Part shown: piece by piece, positions 8,791 through 16,776 of the stretch
How positions within the stretch are numbered: the first letter of the stretch is position 1
Layout: every line of letters starts with the position of its first letter
Assembly (NCBI GenBank): GCA_964392615.1
Contig: CAYMRB010000034.1
Coordinates: 1 to 37,798 of the forward strand
Direction: 5' to 3'
Length of the DNA stretch: 37,798 nucleotides
DNA from: CAYMRB01 sp964392615
Lineage (GTDB): Bacteria; Planctomycetota; UBA8108
The notes under the pieces: model-generated
The model's input: the letters and a program-made list of their open reading frames with translations, nothing else
Database searches by the model: none
What the model was told of the DNA's origin: nothing
Program-made: the position numbers and the translations under genes

Positions 8791-8806
8791 TGTGACCATC
8801 GTCACA
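8791..8806. promoter_or_regulatory. Candidate CRP/FNR-family operator, TGTGA-N6-TCACA
   Basis: The sequence TGTGACCATCGTCACA has perfect TGTGA and TCACA half-sites separated by six bases, the consensus spacing of CRP-type sites. It lies in the 268-base divergent region, 145 bases before the cytochrome ATG and 107 bases before the minus-strand gene. Two more direct GTCAC copies sit at 8747-8751 and 8758-8762, 11 bases apart (one helical turn). That a CRP/FNR-type protein binds here is inferred from the match alone; no such regulator is encoded in the window. Confidence 0.5.
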
Positions 8807-8951
8807 CTCGCCTCGCCCCACCGAGCCTTGACTTTGCGGCATCTCCTGCGGACGGTGGAAGGATGATCGGAGGCTCGGCGTCAGATCGTCTTCTCGGGAC
8901 GACGCGGCGTCGCGGTTCTCCTCCTGCACCCCAACGCGGAGGATCAGGCGA

Positions 8952-11903
8952 ATGTCCCGTTTCGCTATCGCCCATGTCGTCGGCATCGTTCTTCTCGCCA
9001 CCACTGCCGCTGCAGCGAAGGAGCCCCGCAACCTCGCGCCGCAGGCCAGCGTCACCGCGAACAGCGAGTACAATGCCCATCACCTCGCGCGCTGGGCCAT
9101 CGATGGCAAGATCCCGGCCGAGGCGTGTGGGGGCGACCAAGAGCGAGCCTGGTGCGTCCGCGGCGCCGACACGGGCTGCACCGGCGAGTTCACGTTGACG
9201 TGGAAGAAGCCCGTCGACGTCGCCGAGATCGTCTACTTCGGCCGCACCGGCATGCTCGTCGACGAGTGCTTCCGCGACTACGCCGTCTATCTCGACGGCG
9301 CAACGAAGCCCTCCGCTCGCGGGACGTTCGAGAAGCGCCACGGCGCGCAGCGCATCCGCCTGCCGCGCTCGACGGTTCGCACGATTCGCATCGCGTTCCT
9401 GAACGCCTACACCACGCGACTCAACCCCGGCGCGTCCGAGATCATGGTCTTCGATCGCTCGCCGAGCGACAAGTTCCTGATCGAGATGTCGTTCGCGCCC
9501 GAAGAGCGCACTCCCGAGGCGACCGCGATGCGCCGCGAGCTGATCGACGGCAAGCTCGGGTTCCGCGACATGCTGCTCGTGAAGCGCCACCCGATGAACA
9601 TCTCGCACGTGTACGTGTATCACGTCGAGGGGTTCCAACGCGGCGGCGGGCTCTACGTGTACACGCCCGACGAGAAGGGCGGCAAGCTGCGCTGCATCTT
9701 TGACGCGACGGACGCCATGATCTCGACGGCCGATCTATCGTACGACGGCAAGGAGGTCGTCTTCGCGTTGAAGCGCGGCGGATTGGTCCGCTGCAATCCT
9801 GTGGCGCTCATCGAGGACGTCTGCCGCGACGACCCCGACAACAACTACCAGGTCTTTCGTATCAACATCGACGGCACGGGCCTGACGCAGCTGACCGACG
9901 GGCCGCACAACAACCTCGACCCGTGCTGGCTGCCGGACGGCGGCATCGCGTTTATCTCCGATCGCAAGCCGGCGTACGCGTACTGCTACGTCGTCACCTC
10001 GCCTGTCGTCTACCGCATGGGACGCGACGGCAGCGATCAGAAGCGACTGTCGGCGAACTACCTGATGGACTTCACTCCGTCGGTGCTCGACGACGGCCGC
10101 ATCATCTACACCCGTTGGGAATACGTCGACCGCGCCGCATGCCCGATCCAGAGCCTGTGGGCGATCAACCCCGACGGCACGGGGCTGACCAGCTACTACG
10201 GCAACCGCGTGCTGTCGCCCGGCACGTTCATGGACGCGCAGCCGATTCCCGGCACCGGAACGATCATCGCGACCGCGACGAATCACAACGGTCCGTGCCG
10301 CGGCGGGATCGTGCTGATCGATCCGAGCCACGGCGCGAACGCCCCCGAGGCGGTGACCAACGTGACCCCGGAGGTCGACATTCGCCGCATCGGCGGCGTC
10401 TACGGCAACGGCCTGCGCGGACCGTACGAGAAGCCGTTCCCGATCGGCGGCGATCGGTATCTCGTCGCGAACAATGGCGCACTGCAGCTGCGCGACTTCG
10501 ACGGCAACGCGGTCACGCTGCTGCGCCCGCAGAAGGGGCTCGGCTTCTACTCGGCACAGCCGATTCGCCCGACCCCGACGCCGCCGGTAATCTCCGGCAT
10601 CCGCATGGACTACGACGTCGCGATGCCACAAGACGGCAGCGTCACCGGCGGGTGGGCAACGGTCTACGTCCAGGACGTCTACAACGGCCTCGAGCCCCAC
10701 GTGAAACGTGGTGAGATCGCGCAGATCGCCGTCGTTCAGGAGGTCGAGAAGAGCACGCACACGCCGCAGAACAACCTGAAGCTCAGCGGCAAGGGCATGC
10801 GGAACATCGCCGTCTTCGGGTTCCAATTCCCTCTGGTGTCGTGCGGTGCGACGTACGCGCCGAAGAAGCTGTGGGGCTTCGCCGACGTCGACAAGAACGG
10901 CGCAGCGGCGTTCAAGGTGCCGTCCGAGGTACCGATCTACTTCATGGCGCTCGACAAGGAAGGCCGCGCGCTGCAGCGCATGCGCAGCTTCACCCACCTG
11001 ATGCCGGGCGAGGTGCAGGGCTGCGTCGGCTGTCACTCGGATCGCAACTCGGTCGTCATGCCTTCGACGGCACCGACAACGCTCACGAGCCGGCCGCAGG
11101 AGCTGACCCCGCCGGATTGGGGCGTCAAAGGATTCAGCTACCCCGAGGTCGTGCAGCCCGTCTTCGATCGCTACTGCGTCGACTGCCACAACGAGCGCGA
11201 GCAGCCCGGCGGCGTGGACATGAGCGGCGACAAGACCGATTTCTTCAACGTGTCGTACGACATCCTGACGCGCACCGGCACGCAGGCCGAGACGGGCTAC
11301 ATGCATCACGGCAGCCCCGTCGGGCCGGGTGGTGACAAGGTGCGCGGCGAGAGCCCGTGGACGTCGTGGATCTGGACGATCAACGGCGCCGGGCACAACG
11401 TCCTCGAGATCGCGCCGCGCCGCTGGGGCAGTCCGGCGAGCCAGCTCGCGGAGCTCCTGCGCAACGGTCACCCCGACGAGAACGGCAAGCCGCGCATCGA
11501 CGTGGCGGATGCCGACCGCCGCAAGGTGTACGTGTGGCTCGATCTGAACGTCCCGTACTACGGCACGTCGTCGTCGAACCACAAGATCCGCCTCGGCAGC
11601 CGGCGCATGATGCCGCAAGAGCTCGATTCGACCCTGCGCGACGTCGCGTCGCGCCGCTGCAAGAGCTGCCACGACAAGGGCGTCCCGCGCAAGTTCTACA
11701 CGCGCATGCTCGAGCCCGAGAACAACAGCTTCCTGCTCGCGCCGCTCGCGAAGGCGGCGGGCGGCACCGGGAAGTGCGGCGCCGCGGTGTTCGCGTCGAA
11801 GGACGACGCCGACTACCGCAAGCTGATCGACGTGTTCCGGCCGATCCAGGAGCTACTCGCGGATCGCCCGCGCGCGGACATGCCGGGGTTCTCGCTCCGC
11901 TAA
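8952..11903 (+). CDS. HzsA-like exported multihaem protein with discoidin-type N-terminus
   Basis: This is a 983-residue exported protein. The order is a signal peptide (about 1-22), an F5/8C (discoidin)-like beta-sandwich (about 25-165), a TolB/PD40-like beta-propeller (about 200-530, repeats such as 'DGTGLTQLTDGPHNNLDP'), and a C-terminal region resembling the hydrazine synthase alpha subunit. Three CxxCH c-haem sites follow, at Cys691 (CVGCH), Cys742 (CVDCH) and Cys903 (CKSCH). HzsA relatives without anammox are common in planctomycetes and are of unknown function, so I do not call this hydrazine synthase: the HzsB/HzsC partners are absent. GGAGG at 8939-8943 sets the ATG at 8952. It is probably a periplasmic or surface electron-transfer or carbohydrate-binding oxidoreductase (inference). 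It is monocistronic in the window. Confidence 0.85.
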   Translation: MSRFAIAHVVGIVLLATTAAAAKEPRNLAPQASVTANSEYNAHHLARWAIDGKIPAEACGGDQERAWCVRGADTGCTGEFTLTWKKPVDVAEIVYFGRTGMLVDECFRDYAVYLDGATKPSARGTFEKRHGAQRIRLPRSTVRTIRIAFLNAYTTRLNPGASEIMVFDRSPSDKFLIEMSFAPEERTPEATAMRRELIDGKLGFRDMLLVKRHPMNISHVYVYHVEGFQRGGGLYVYTPDEKGGKLRCIFDATDAMISTADLSYDGKEVVFALKRGGLVRCNPVALIEDVCRDDPDNNYQVFRINIDGTGLTQLTDGPHNNLDPCWLPDGGIAFISDRKPAYAYCYVVTSPVVYRMGRDGSDQKRLSANYLMDFTPSVLDDGRIIYTRWEYVDRAACPIQSLWAINPDGTGLTSYYGNRVLSPGTFMDAQPIPGTGTIIATATNHNGPCRGGIVLIDPSHGANAPEAVTNVTPEVDIRRIGGVYGNGLRGPYEKPFPIGGDRYLVANNGALQLRDFDGNAVTLLRPQKGLGFYSAQPIRPTPTPPVISGIRMDYDVAMPQDGSVTGGWATVYVQDVYNGLEPHVKRGEIAQIAVVQEVEKSTHTPQNNLKLSGKGMRNIAVFGFQFPLVSCGATYAPKKLWGFADVDKNGAAAFKVPSEVPIYFMALDKEGRALQRMRSFTHLMPGEVQGCVGCHSDRNSVVMPSTAPTTLTSRPQELTPPDWGVKGFSYPEVVQPVFDRYCVDCHNEREQPGGVDMSGDKTDFFNVSYDILTRTGTQAETGYMHHGSPVGPGGDKVRGESPWTSWIWTINGAGHNVLEIAPRRWGSPASQLAELLRNGHPDENGKPRIDVADADRRKVYVWLDLNVPYYGTSSSNHKIRLGSRRMMPQELDSTLRDVASRRCKSCHDKGVPRKFYTRMLEPENNSFLLAPLAKAAGGTGKCGAAVFASKDDADYRKLIDVFRPIQELLADRPRADMPGFSLR

Positions 11904-11917
11904 CGCCCGAGCCGTTT

Positions 11918-12029
11918 CGAGGCGTTACACCGTTACATCGTTTGACCGCAAGCACTCATGACGACGGCGCCGAGTGGCGTGCGCGTCGTAAACCTTTGTT
12001 AACACACGATGTAACACGGTAACGCCTCG
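11918..12029. promoter_or_regulatory. Inverted repeat with symmetric GTTAC/GTAAC pairs before the sugar operon
   Basis: Arms 11918-11941 and 12006-12029 are complementary at 21 of 24 positions, with a 64-base loop. Each arm contains two copies of a pentamer exactly eight bases apart: GTTAC at 11924 and 11932, GTAAC at 12011 and 12019. A GTTAAC palindrome sits at 11998-12003. A direct repeat of CGAGCCGTTTCG occurs at 11908 and 12048. The stretch lies between the cytochrome stop and the GlpD-like start. It could be an operator array for the operon's own DeoR protein, a terminator of the cytochrome gene, or both; the sequence alone does not decide. Confidence 0.5.
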
Positions 12030-12082
12030 GAGGCGTCCAAACGCCCTCGAGCCGTTTCGGAGGCGAGCTCACGAGACATCGG

Positions 12083-12109
12083 TCACACACATCTCACCGG
12101 AGAGTGTGA
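12083..12109 (+). promoter_or_regulatory. Short hairpin / candidate operator upstream of the GlpD-like gene
   Basis: TCACAC at 12083-12088 and TCTC at 12092-12095 pair with GAGA at 12100-12103 and GTGTGA at 12104-12109 around a four-base loop, with a three-base bulge. An A-rich run (TAAAAACAC) follows directly. It lies 54 bases before the ATG of the first operon gene, where an operator or leader structure would be expected. It shows no resemblance to the classical E. coli GlpR operator. Function is inferred from position only. Confidence 0.35.
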
Positions 12110-12163
12110 TAAAAACACGGGCCGACGTGACAAAGCAGCCCTCCGCCCCAGGTCTCGACGCCG

Positions 12164-13849
12164 ATGACCGCCTCCGGATCCGACCGCTCCCCCGCCGACG
12201 TCGCCGGGCGATCGTTTGACGTCGTCGTCGTCGGTGCCGGCATCAACGGCACGGGTATAGCCCGCGACGCCGCCATGCGCGGCCTGCGCGTACTGCTCGT
12301 CGACCAGGCCGACCTTTGCTCGGGCACCTCGAGCCGCTCCGGCCGCATGATCCACGGCGGCCTGCGGTACCTCGAGCACGGCGACATCGGTCTCGTGAGA
12401 GAGTCGCTGCGCGAGCGCTCGACGCTTCTGCGCATCGCGCCCCACCTCGTCCGCACGCACGACCTGATCATCCCGTTCTACCGGCACAACCTCCACCGGC
12501 CGTGGCAGGTGCGCTTCGGTCTCTTCGTCCTCGACGTCTTCGCAGCGCTGTCGCGGTGCTCGATCGGCCGACGCGGCTCGTTCTCGCGCGGCGCGATCCT
12601 CGAGCGCATCCCCGGTCTGAACGCCGACGGCTTGACCGGCGCGAGCCTGATGAAGGACGGCTACGCCGACCACGCCGAACGCCTCTGCGTCGAGAACGCC
12701 CTGTCGGCCGCGAGCGCCGGCGCCGAGATCGCGACCTATACGCGCGTCGACGGATTGACCACGGAGAACGGCGCAGTCGTCGGGCTCTCTCTCGTCGACG
12801 TCCTGACCGGTCGACGTTTCGACGTACGCGCAACGGTGACCGTCAACGTCGCCGGACCGTGGGTCGATCGCCTCCTCGACGGGCTCGCTGCGGATCGCCT
12901 GATCGGCGGCACCAAGGGCAGCTTCCTCGTCTTCGAGTCATTTCCCGGCGCGCCGCGCGATCCGTGCTTCTACGAGTCCGAGTCCGACCACCGTCAGGTC
13001 GTCGCTCTGCCGTGGGGCGAGCGCCTGCTGATCGGCACGACCGACATCCGGTACGACGAGGACCCCGGCGACGCGGTCGTCTCGAAGGAGGAGATGGACT
13101 ATCTGCTGGGCGAGACGAACCGCGCGTTTCCGAAAGCTCAGCTGACCGCGGCCGACGTGCGATTCGCGTACGCCGGCGTGCGTCCGCTGCCGTACCACCC
13201 GGAGGGCGCCGAGGGCACCATCACGCGAAAGCACATCGTCGTCGATCACGCGCCGAAGGTCGGCGGCCTGGTTTCGATCGTCGGCGGCAAGCTGAGCACG
13301 TTCCGCAGCCTCGCGGAAGAGACCACCGACGCCGTGTTCCGCAAGCTCGGGCGCAGGACGCCGCGCTGCCCGACGGCGCGCGTGCCTCTTCCCGGCGGGG
13401 ACCTGTCCGGCGGCGACCTCTCCGCGAGCGGCGCCGAGAGCTTCGGGGCGTTCCGCGATCGCTTCCAGGCGTCCGCGCCGGTCGACCGCAAGAGCGCCGA
13501 TCACCTGCTGGCGCTGTACGGCACGCGCGCCCAGAGCGTGCTCGAGATCGCGTCGTCCAGCGATGACCCGGAGCTGCTGCAACCGTTCGATGAGCACACT
13601 GGCGCGATCGGCGCCGAGATCATCTCCGCCTTCCGGGACGAGTTCGCCCGCACTCTCGTCGACGTGCTGTTCGGTCGCACGATGGTCGACTACGACGCGG
13701 TGTTCGACGCGCGCAGCGCCGAGGCGGCGGCGAAGATCGCGGCGCGACATCTCGGCTGGGACGACGCCCGCTGCACCTCCGAGCTCGACGCGTGGCGCCG
13801 CCACGCCCGAAAGTTCGAGGCGCCGGCCGGGGCGTCCGACGCGCCATGA
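12164..13849 (+). CDS. glpD: GlpD-type FAD-dependent (glycerol-3-phosphate) dehydrogenase
   Basis: This 561-residue flavoprotein belongs to the family that oxidises sn-glycerol 3-phosphate to dihydroxyacetone phosphate at the membrane, passing electrons to quinone. The FAD-binding GAGINGTG is at 24-31. It is followed by family hallmarks 'SSRSGRMIHGGLRYLEHGD' (about 56-75), 'GTTDIRY' and 'YAGVRPL', and by a C-terminal DAO-C-like helical domain. Length fits the family. EryB-type polyol-phosphate dehydrogenases belong to the same family, so the natural substrate may be another polyol phosphate. The gene overlaps the DeoR regulator start (ATGA) and heads the ten-gene operon, which makes a dedicated role in that pathway more likely than housekeeping glycerol use (inference). 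Confidence 0.88.
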   Translation: MTASGSDRSPADVAGRSFDVVVVGAGINGTGIARDAAMRGLRVLLVDQADLCSGTSSRSGRMIHGGLRYLEHGDIGLVRESLRERSTLLRIAPHLVRTHDLIIPFYRHNLHRPWQVRFGLFVLDVFAALSRCSIGRRGSFSRGAILERIPGLNADGLTGASLMKDGYADHAERLCVENALSAASAGAEIATYTRVDGLTTENGAVVGLSLVDVLTGRRFDVRATVTVNVAGPWVDRLLDGLAADRLIGGTKGSFLVFESFPGAPRDPCFYESESDHRQVVALPWGERLLIGTTDIRYDEDPGDAVVSKEEMDYLLGETNRAFPKAQLTAADVRFAYAGVRPLPYHPEGAEGTITRKHIVVDHAPKVGGLVSIVGGKLSTFRSLAEETTDAVFRKLGRRTPRCPTARVPLPGGDLSGGDLSASGAESFGAFRDRFQASAPVDRKSADHLLALYGTRAQSVLEIASSSDDPELLQPFDEHTGAIGAEIISAFRDEFARTLVDVLFGRTMVDYDAVFDARSAEAAAKIAARHLGWDDARCTSELDAWRRHARKFEAPAGASDAP

Positions 13850-14655
13850 GCTCCCCCGCGAGCAGCCACCAAGCGTCGCCGGAGACGCGTCGCAAGTGGA
13901 TCACCGACGCGATCATCGCGAACGGATCGGTGCTCGTCGACGACCTCGCGCAGCGCTTCGGCGTCAGTCGCATGACCGTGCACCGCGACCTCGACGTCCT
14001 TGAGCGCCAGGGAGTCCTCCGCAAGGTCAAGAACGGCGCCACCGCGCAGCCGGCGAGCAATTTCGAGAGCGACGTGCGCTATCGGTTGCCCCTCTGCACG
14101 GAAGCGAAAGAGTCGTTGGCCGAGGCCGTCCTCGAGCACATCGAGTCGGCGCAATCGGTTTGTATCGACGACGCGACGACGCTGATACCGCTGGCTCGGC
14201 GCCTGCCGGATACGCGCGGTCTGACCATCATCACGAACTTTCGGCCGGTCATCCGCGAACTCGCGGGTCGCCAGGGCATCCACCTGATCGCGCTCGGCGG
14301 AGAGTACCGGCCGCGGTTCGACACATTCACCGGGTTGATCTGCGAGCAGGCGCTCGCCGGGCTGCACTCGGACGTGTTTGTCACGTCGACGACCGCGGTC
14401 AGCGACGCGGTCGCGTGCCACCCCGATCCGGGCATCGTCCGCGTCAAGCGCGCGATGATGCAGTCCGCGTCGCGGAGCATTCTCCTGCTCGACGCGAGCA
14501 AGTTTCAGAAAACCGCGCTGCACCGCGTCGCACACCTGACGGAGTTCGATGTCGTCATCGTCGACGCGGACACGGAGCGTTCGGAAATCGAGGCCTGCCG
14601 CGAGGCGGGCGTGAACATCGTGGTAGCTCGCTGCAGAGAACCACACGGCAAGTGA
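13846..14655 (+). CDS. DeoR/GlpR-family transcriptional regulator
   Basis: This 269-residue regulator has an N-terminal winged helix-turn-helix (about 18-70) with 'DDLAQRFGVSRMTVHRDLD' as the recognition region. A DeoR-C sensor domain follows ('SVCIDDATTLIPLARRL', then 'ITNFRPVIREL'), a fold that usually binds a phosphorylated sugar. The start at 13846 overlaps the dehydrogenase stop (ATGA); upstream codons in this frame are Arg/Pro-rich shadow sequence. DeoR proteins normally repress the operon they sit in and are released by a pathway intermediate, so this is the likely local repressor. Candidate operators are the repeats at 11918-12029 and the hairpin at 12083-12109. In the sensor domain the usual 'DSGTT'-like loop reads 'DDATT'. 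Confidence 0.9.
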   Translation: MSSPASSHQASPETRRKWITDAIIANGSVLVDDLAQRFGVSRMTVHRDLDVLERQGVLRKVKNGATAQPASNFESDVRYRLPLCTEAKESLAEAVLEHIESAQSVCIDDATTLIPLARRLPDTRGLTIITNFRPVIRELAGRQGIHLIALGGEYRPRFDTFTGLICEQALAGLHSDVFVTSTTAVSDAVACHPDPGIVRVKRAMMQSASRSILLLDASKFQKTALHRVAHLTEFDVVIVDADTERSEIEACREAGVNIVVARCREPHGK

Positions 14656-14725
14656 CGGAGATCACTGTGCGGACCTTCCCGGACGCCGATCATCCCGGCT
14701 TCAGCGAGGTCCACAGGATACGGAG

Positions 14726-15895
14726 ATGATTTCGAAGACCATGACCTCACGCGAGCGCGTCCTGCGCGCCCTGGCTCACGAAGAGCCGGACCAGGTGCCG
14801 CTCGACATGAATCTGACCGTCGACGTCTACAATGCGTTGCGCGCTCATCTGGGCCTGCACCCCGAGCCCGACAAGAAGGTCGGCCTGTGGACCGATGTCA
14901 GCGCCAGCATCGATCTGCTGGACGCGATGGGCATCGACATCTTCTACACCGGGCTCGGGTCACCGGTGAACCGCAAGCCGCCGCCGGAGCGCGACGGCCG
15001 TCGCTACGACGAGTGGCACGTCGGCCGCGAGCAGATCGCGCGCGAAGACGGCAGCTACTACTGGGAGATGGTCGAGCATCCACTCGCGGGCGCGACACTG
15101 CAGGATGTCGAGGATTTCCCGTGGCCGGATCCCGACGATCCCGGCCGCTACGCCGGCTTGCGCGACAAGGTCCTCACGGCGAAGGAGGAATGCGACAAGG
15201 CGGTGATGTTCAAGTCGGCCAACTCCATCTGGGAGCAGTCCTGGTGGCTCTACGGCATGCAGGACTGGATGATGGACATGGTCGTCAAGCCCGACGTCGT
15301 CGAGGCGATCATGGACCGCGTCACCGACGTCGCATGTCGCACGATGGAGCTCGGCATGGAAGAGGTCGGCGACCTCGTCGACATCGTGCGCCTCGCCGGC
15401 GAGGATCTCGGCATGCAAATGTCGCCGATGATCGCGCCCGCCATGTTCGAGTCGATGGTCAAGCCGCGTTTCGCTCGCCTGTGGAACATGGCGCGCGAGA
15501 AGATCGCCGAGAAGAACCCGAACGCGAAGCTCATGGTGCACTCGTGCGGCAACGTGCGCCCCTTCATCCCGACGTGGATCGACATGGGCCTGGACGTGCT
15601 CGACCCGATCCAGCCGCGTGTCCCGGCGATGGAGCCGGAAGGCCTCAAGCGCGACTTCGGCGATCAGCTGTCGTTCCACGGCGGCGTCGATCTGCAGAAG
15701 CTGCTGCCGTTCGGCACGCCCGAGGAGGTGAGGGCCGAGGTGGGACGCTACATCCGGGCCCTGGCGCCGGGGGGCGGCTACATCGTCGCGCCGGCCCACA
15801 ACGTTCAGAGCGACGTGCCGCCGGAGAACCTGGTCGCGGTCCGCGACGCGATCGCCGAGCACGGCCAGTACCCGATCTCGCAATCTGACACTTGA
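14726..15895 (+). CDS. URO-D-like family protein (not HemE)
   Basis: This 389-residue TIM-barrel protein is in the uroporphyrinogen decarboxylase-like superfamily. It starts with the typical 'SRERVLRALAHEEPDQVPLD'. Near the C-terminus are the potential metal ligands in 'MVHSCGNVRPFI' and the block 'GGYIVAPAHNVQSDVPPEN'. It lacks the N-terminal arginine-rich substrate-binding motif of true HemE and is therefore not expected to make haem. Relatives include corrinoid or thiol methyltransferases (MtaA, CmuA types) and many unstudied proteins found in sugar gene clusters. In this operon it could remove or transfer a methyl group, for example from a methylated sugar, but that is speculation. An ATG at 14741 is an alternative start. 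Confidence 0.82.
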   Translation: MISKTMTSRERVLRALAHEEPDQVPLDMNLTVDVYNALRAHLGLHPEPDKKVGLWTDVSASIDLLDAMGIDIFYTGLGSPVNRKPPPERDGRRYDEWHVGREQIAREDGSYYWEMVEHPLAGATLQDVEDFPWPDPDDPGRYAGLRDKVLTAKEECDKAVMFKSANSIWEQSWWLYGMQDWMMDMVVKPDVVEAIMDRVTDVACRTMELGMEEVGDLVDIVRLAGEDLGMQMSPMIAPAMFESMVKPRFARLWNMAREKIAEKNPNAKLMVHSCGNVRPFIPTWIDMGLDVLDPIQPRVPAMEPEGLKRDFGDQLSFHGGVDLQKLLPFGTPEEVRAEVGRYIRALAPGGGYIVAPAHNVQSDVPPENLVAVRDAIAEHGQYPISQSDT

Positions 15896-15924
15896 ACCCG
15901 AGAACGACCGACGAACCGAGGTGA

Positions 15925-16731
15925 ATGATGGATTCCAGAACCGGCAAGAAGATCCGCATGGGCCGCATCTTCGACGCGAAGAGCGGCAACACGCTCGTCG
16001 TGGCCTACTCGCACGGCGTGATCATGGGCGCGCTGTCCGGCATGCGCACGCTCGAGGAAATGGAACGCGCGACGCTGGCCATGTGCGACGTCGATGCGCT
16101 GATGGTCGCACCGGGCATGCTCACGAAGCTCGAGGACGCGTTCATCGGCAAGAGCCGCCCCGCGCTGTTCATCCACTTCGACTACCAGAGCTACGTCCGT
16201 AAGGAGCTGCCCTACGGGGTCGGCGCGACGGTCGAGCTCGGCCAGGTCGAGGACGCGATGGCGGCCGGCGCCGACGCGATCATGACGTACATGTACATCG
16301 GGCACGAGGACCAGGAGATCGAGAAGCTCGAGATCGAACGCAACGCGCGCATCGCCCGCGAGTGCGACCGCCTCGGCATGGTGTTCATGATCGAGGCGTT
16401 GTGCGCGCGCGAGAACACGGAGCCTGAGGTCCGGCACGACGCCTCGATCATCGGTCTGTCGTGCCGCATCGCCGCCGAGCTCGGCGCGGACATCGTCAAG
16501 AGCCACTACCCCGGCAGCCTCGAGAACGTCGCCGAGATCGCGACGACCTGTCCGTCGCCGCTGCTTCTCGCCGGCGGCCCGAAGCTCGACACGCTCGAGG
16601 CGGCCTACGAGCTCGCTCGCCAGTCGATCGAGGCCGGTGCGCGAGGCCTGGTGTTCGGACGCAATATCTTCGAGGCGGAGGACATCGCCGGCGAGGTGCA
16701 GCGCTACCGCGGCATCGTCCACGGCAGCTGA
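15925..16731 (+). CDS. Class I aldolase of the DeoC/LacD/FbaB superfamily
   Basis: This is a 268-residue (beta/alpha)8 enzyme expected to cleave a ketose phosphate through a Schiff base. The likely catalytic lysine is Lys192 in 'GADIVKSHYPG', matching the 'DIVK-x-x-Y' motif of archaeal-type fructose-bisphosphate aldolases and LsrF. The C-terminal 'ARGLVFGRNIFE' (239-250) is the phosphate-binding loop of this group. An N-terminal Met-Met start follows a good ribosome site (GAGGTGA). Specificity within the superfamily (fructose-1,6-bisphosphate, tagatose, sulfofructose or autoinducer-2 derivatives) cannot be read from the sequence. Placed between the URO-D-like protein and the isomerase-like cupin, it probably makes the carbon-carbon cleavage of the pathway (inference). 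Confidence 0.85.
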   Translation: MMDSRTGKKIRMGRIFDAKSGNTLVVAYSHGVIMGALSGMRTLEEMERATLAMCDVDALMVAPGMLTKLEDAFIGKSRPALFIHFDYQSYVRKELPYGVGATVELGQVEDAMAAGADAIMTYMYIGHEDQEIEKLEIERNARIARECDRLGMVFMIEALCARENTEPEVRHDASIIGLSCRIAAELGADIVKSHYPGSLENVAEIATTCPSPLLLAGGPKLDTLEAAYELARQSIEAGARGLVFGRNIFEAEDIAGEVQRYRGIVHGS

Positions 16732-16776
16732 GTCAGCGGAGCGCTACAACAGAGTCGCAGGAGGAGAACGGAGACG

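Noticed and set aside
8952..11903. True hydrazine synthase and an anammox organism
   Set aside because: Only an HzsA-like chain is present, with an added discoidin domain; no HzsB/HzsC or other anammox genes are in the window, and HzsA relatives are common outside anammox bacteria.
14726..15895. HemE, uroporphyrinogen decarboxylase of haem synthesis
   Set aside because: The N-terminal arginine-containing HemE motif is missing and the genomic context is carbohydrate metabolism.
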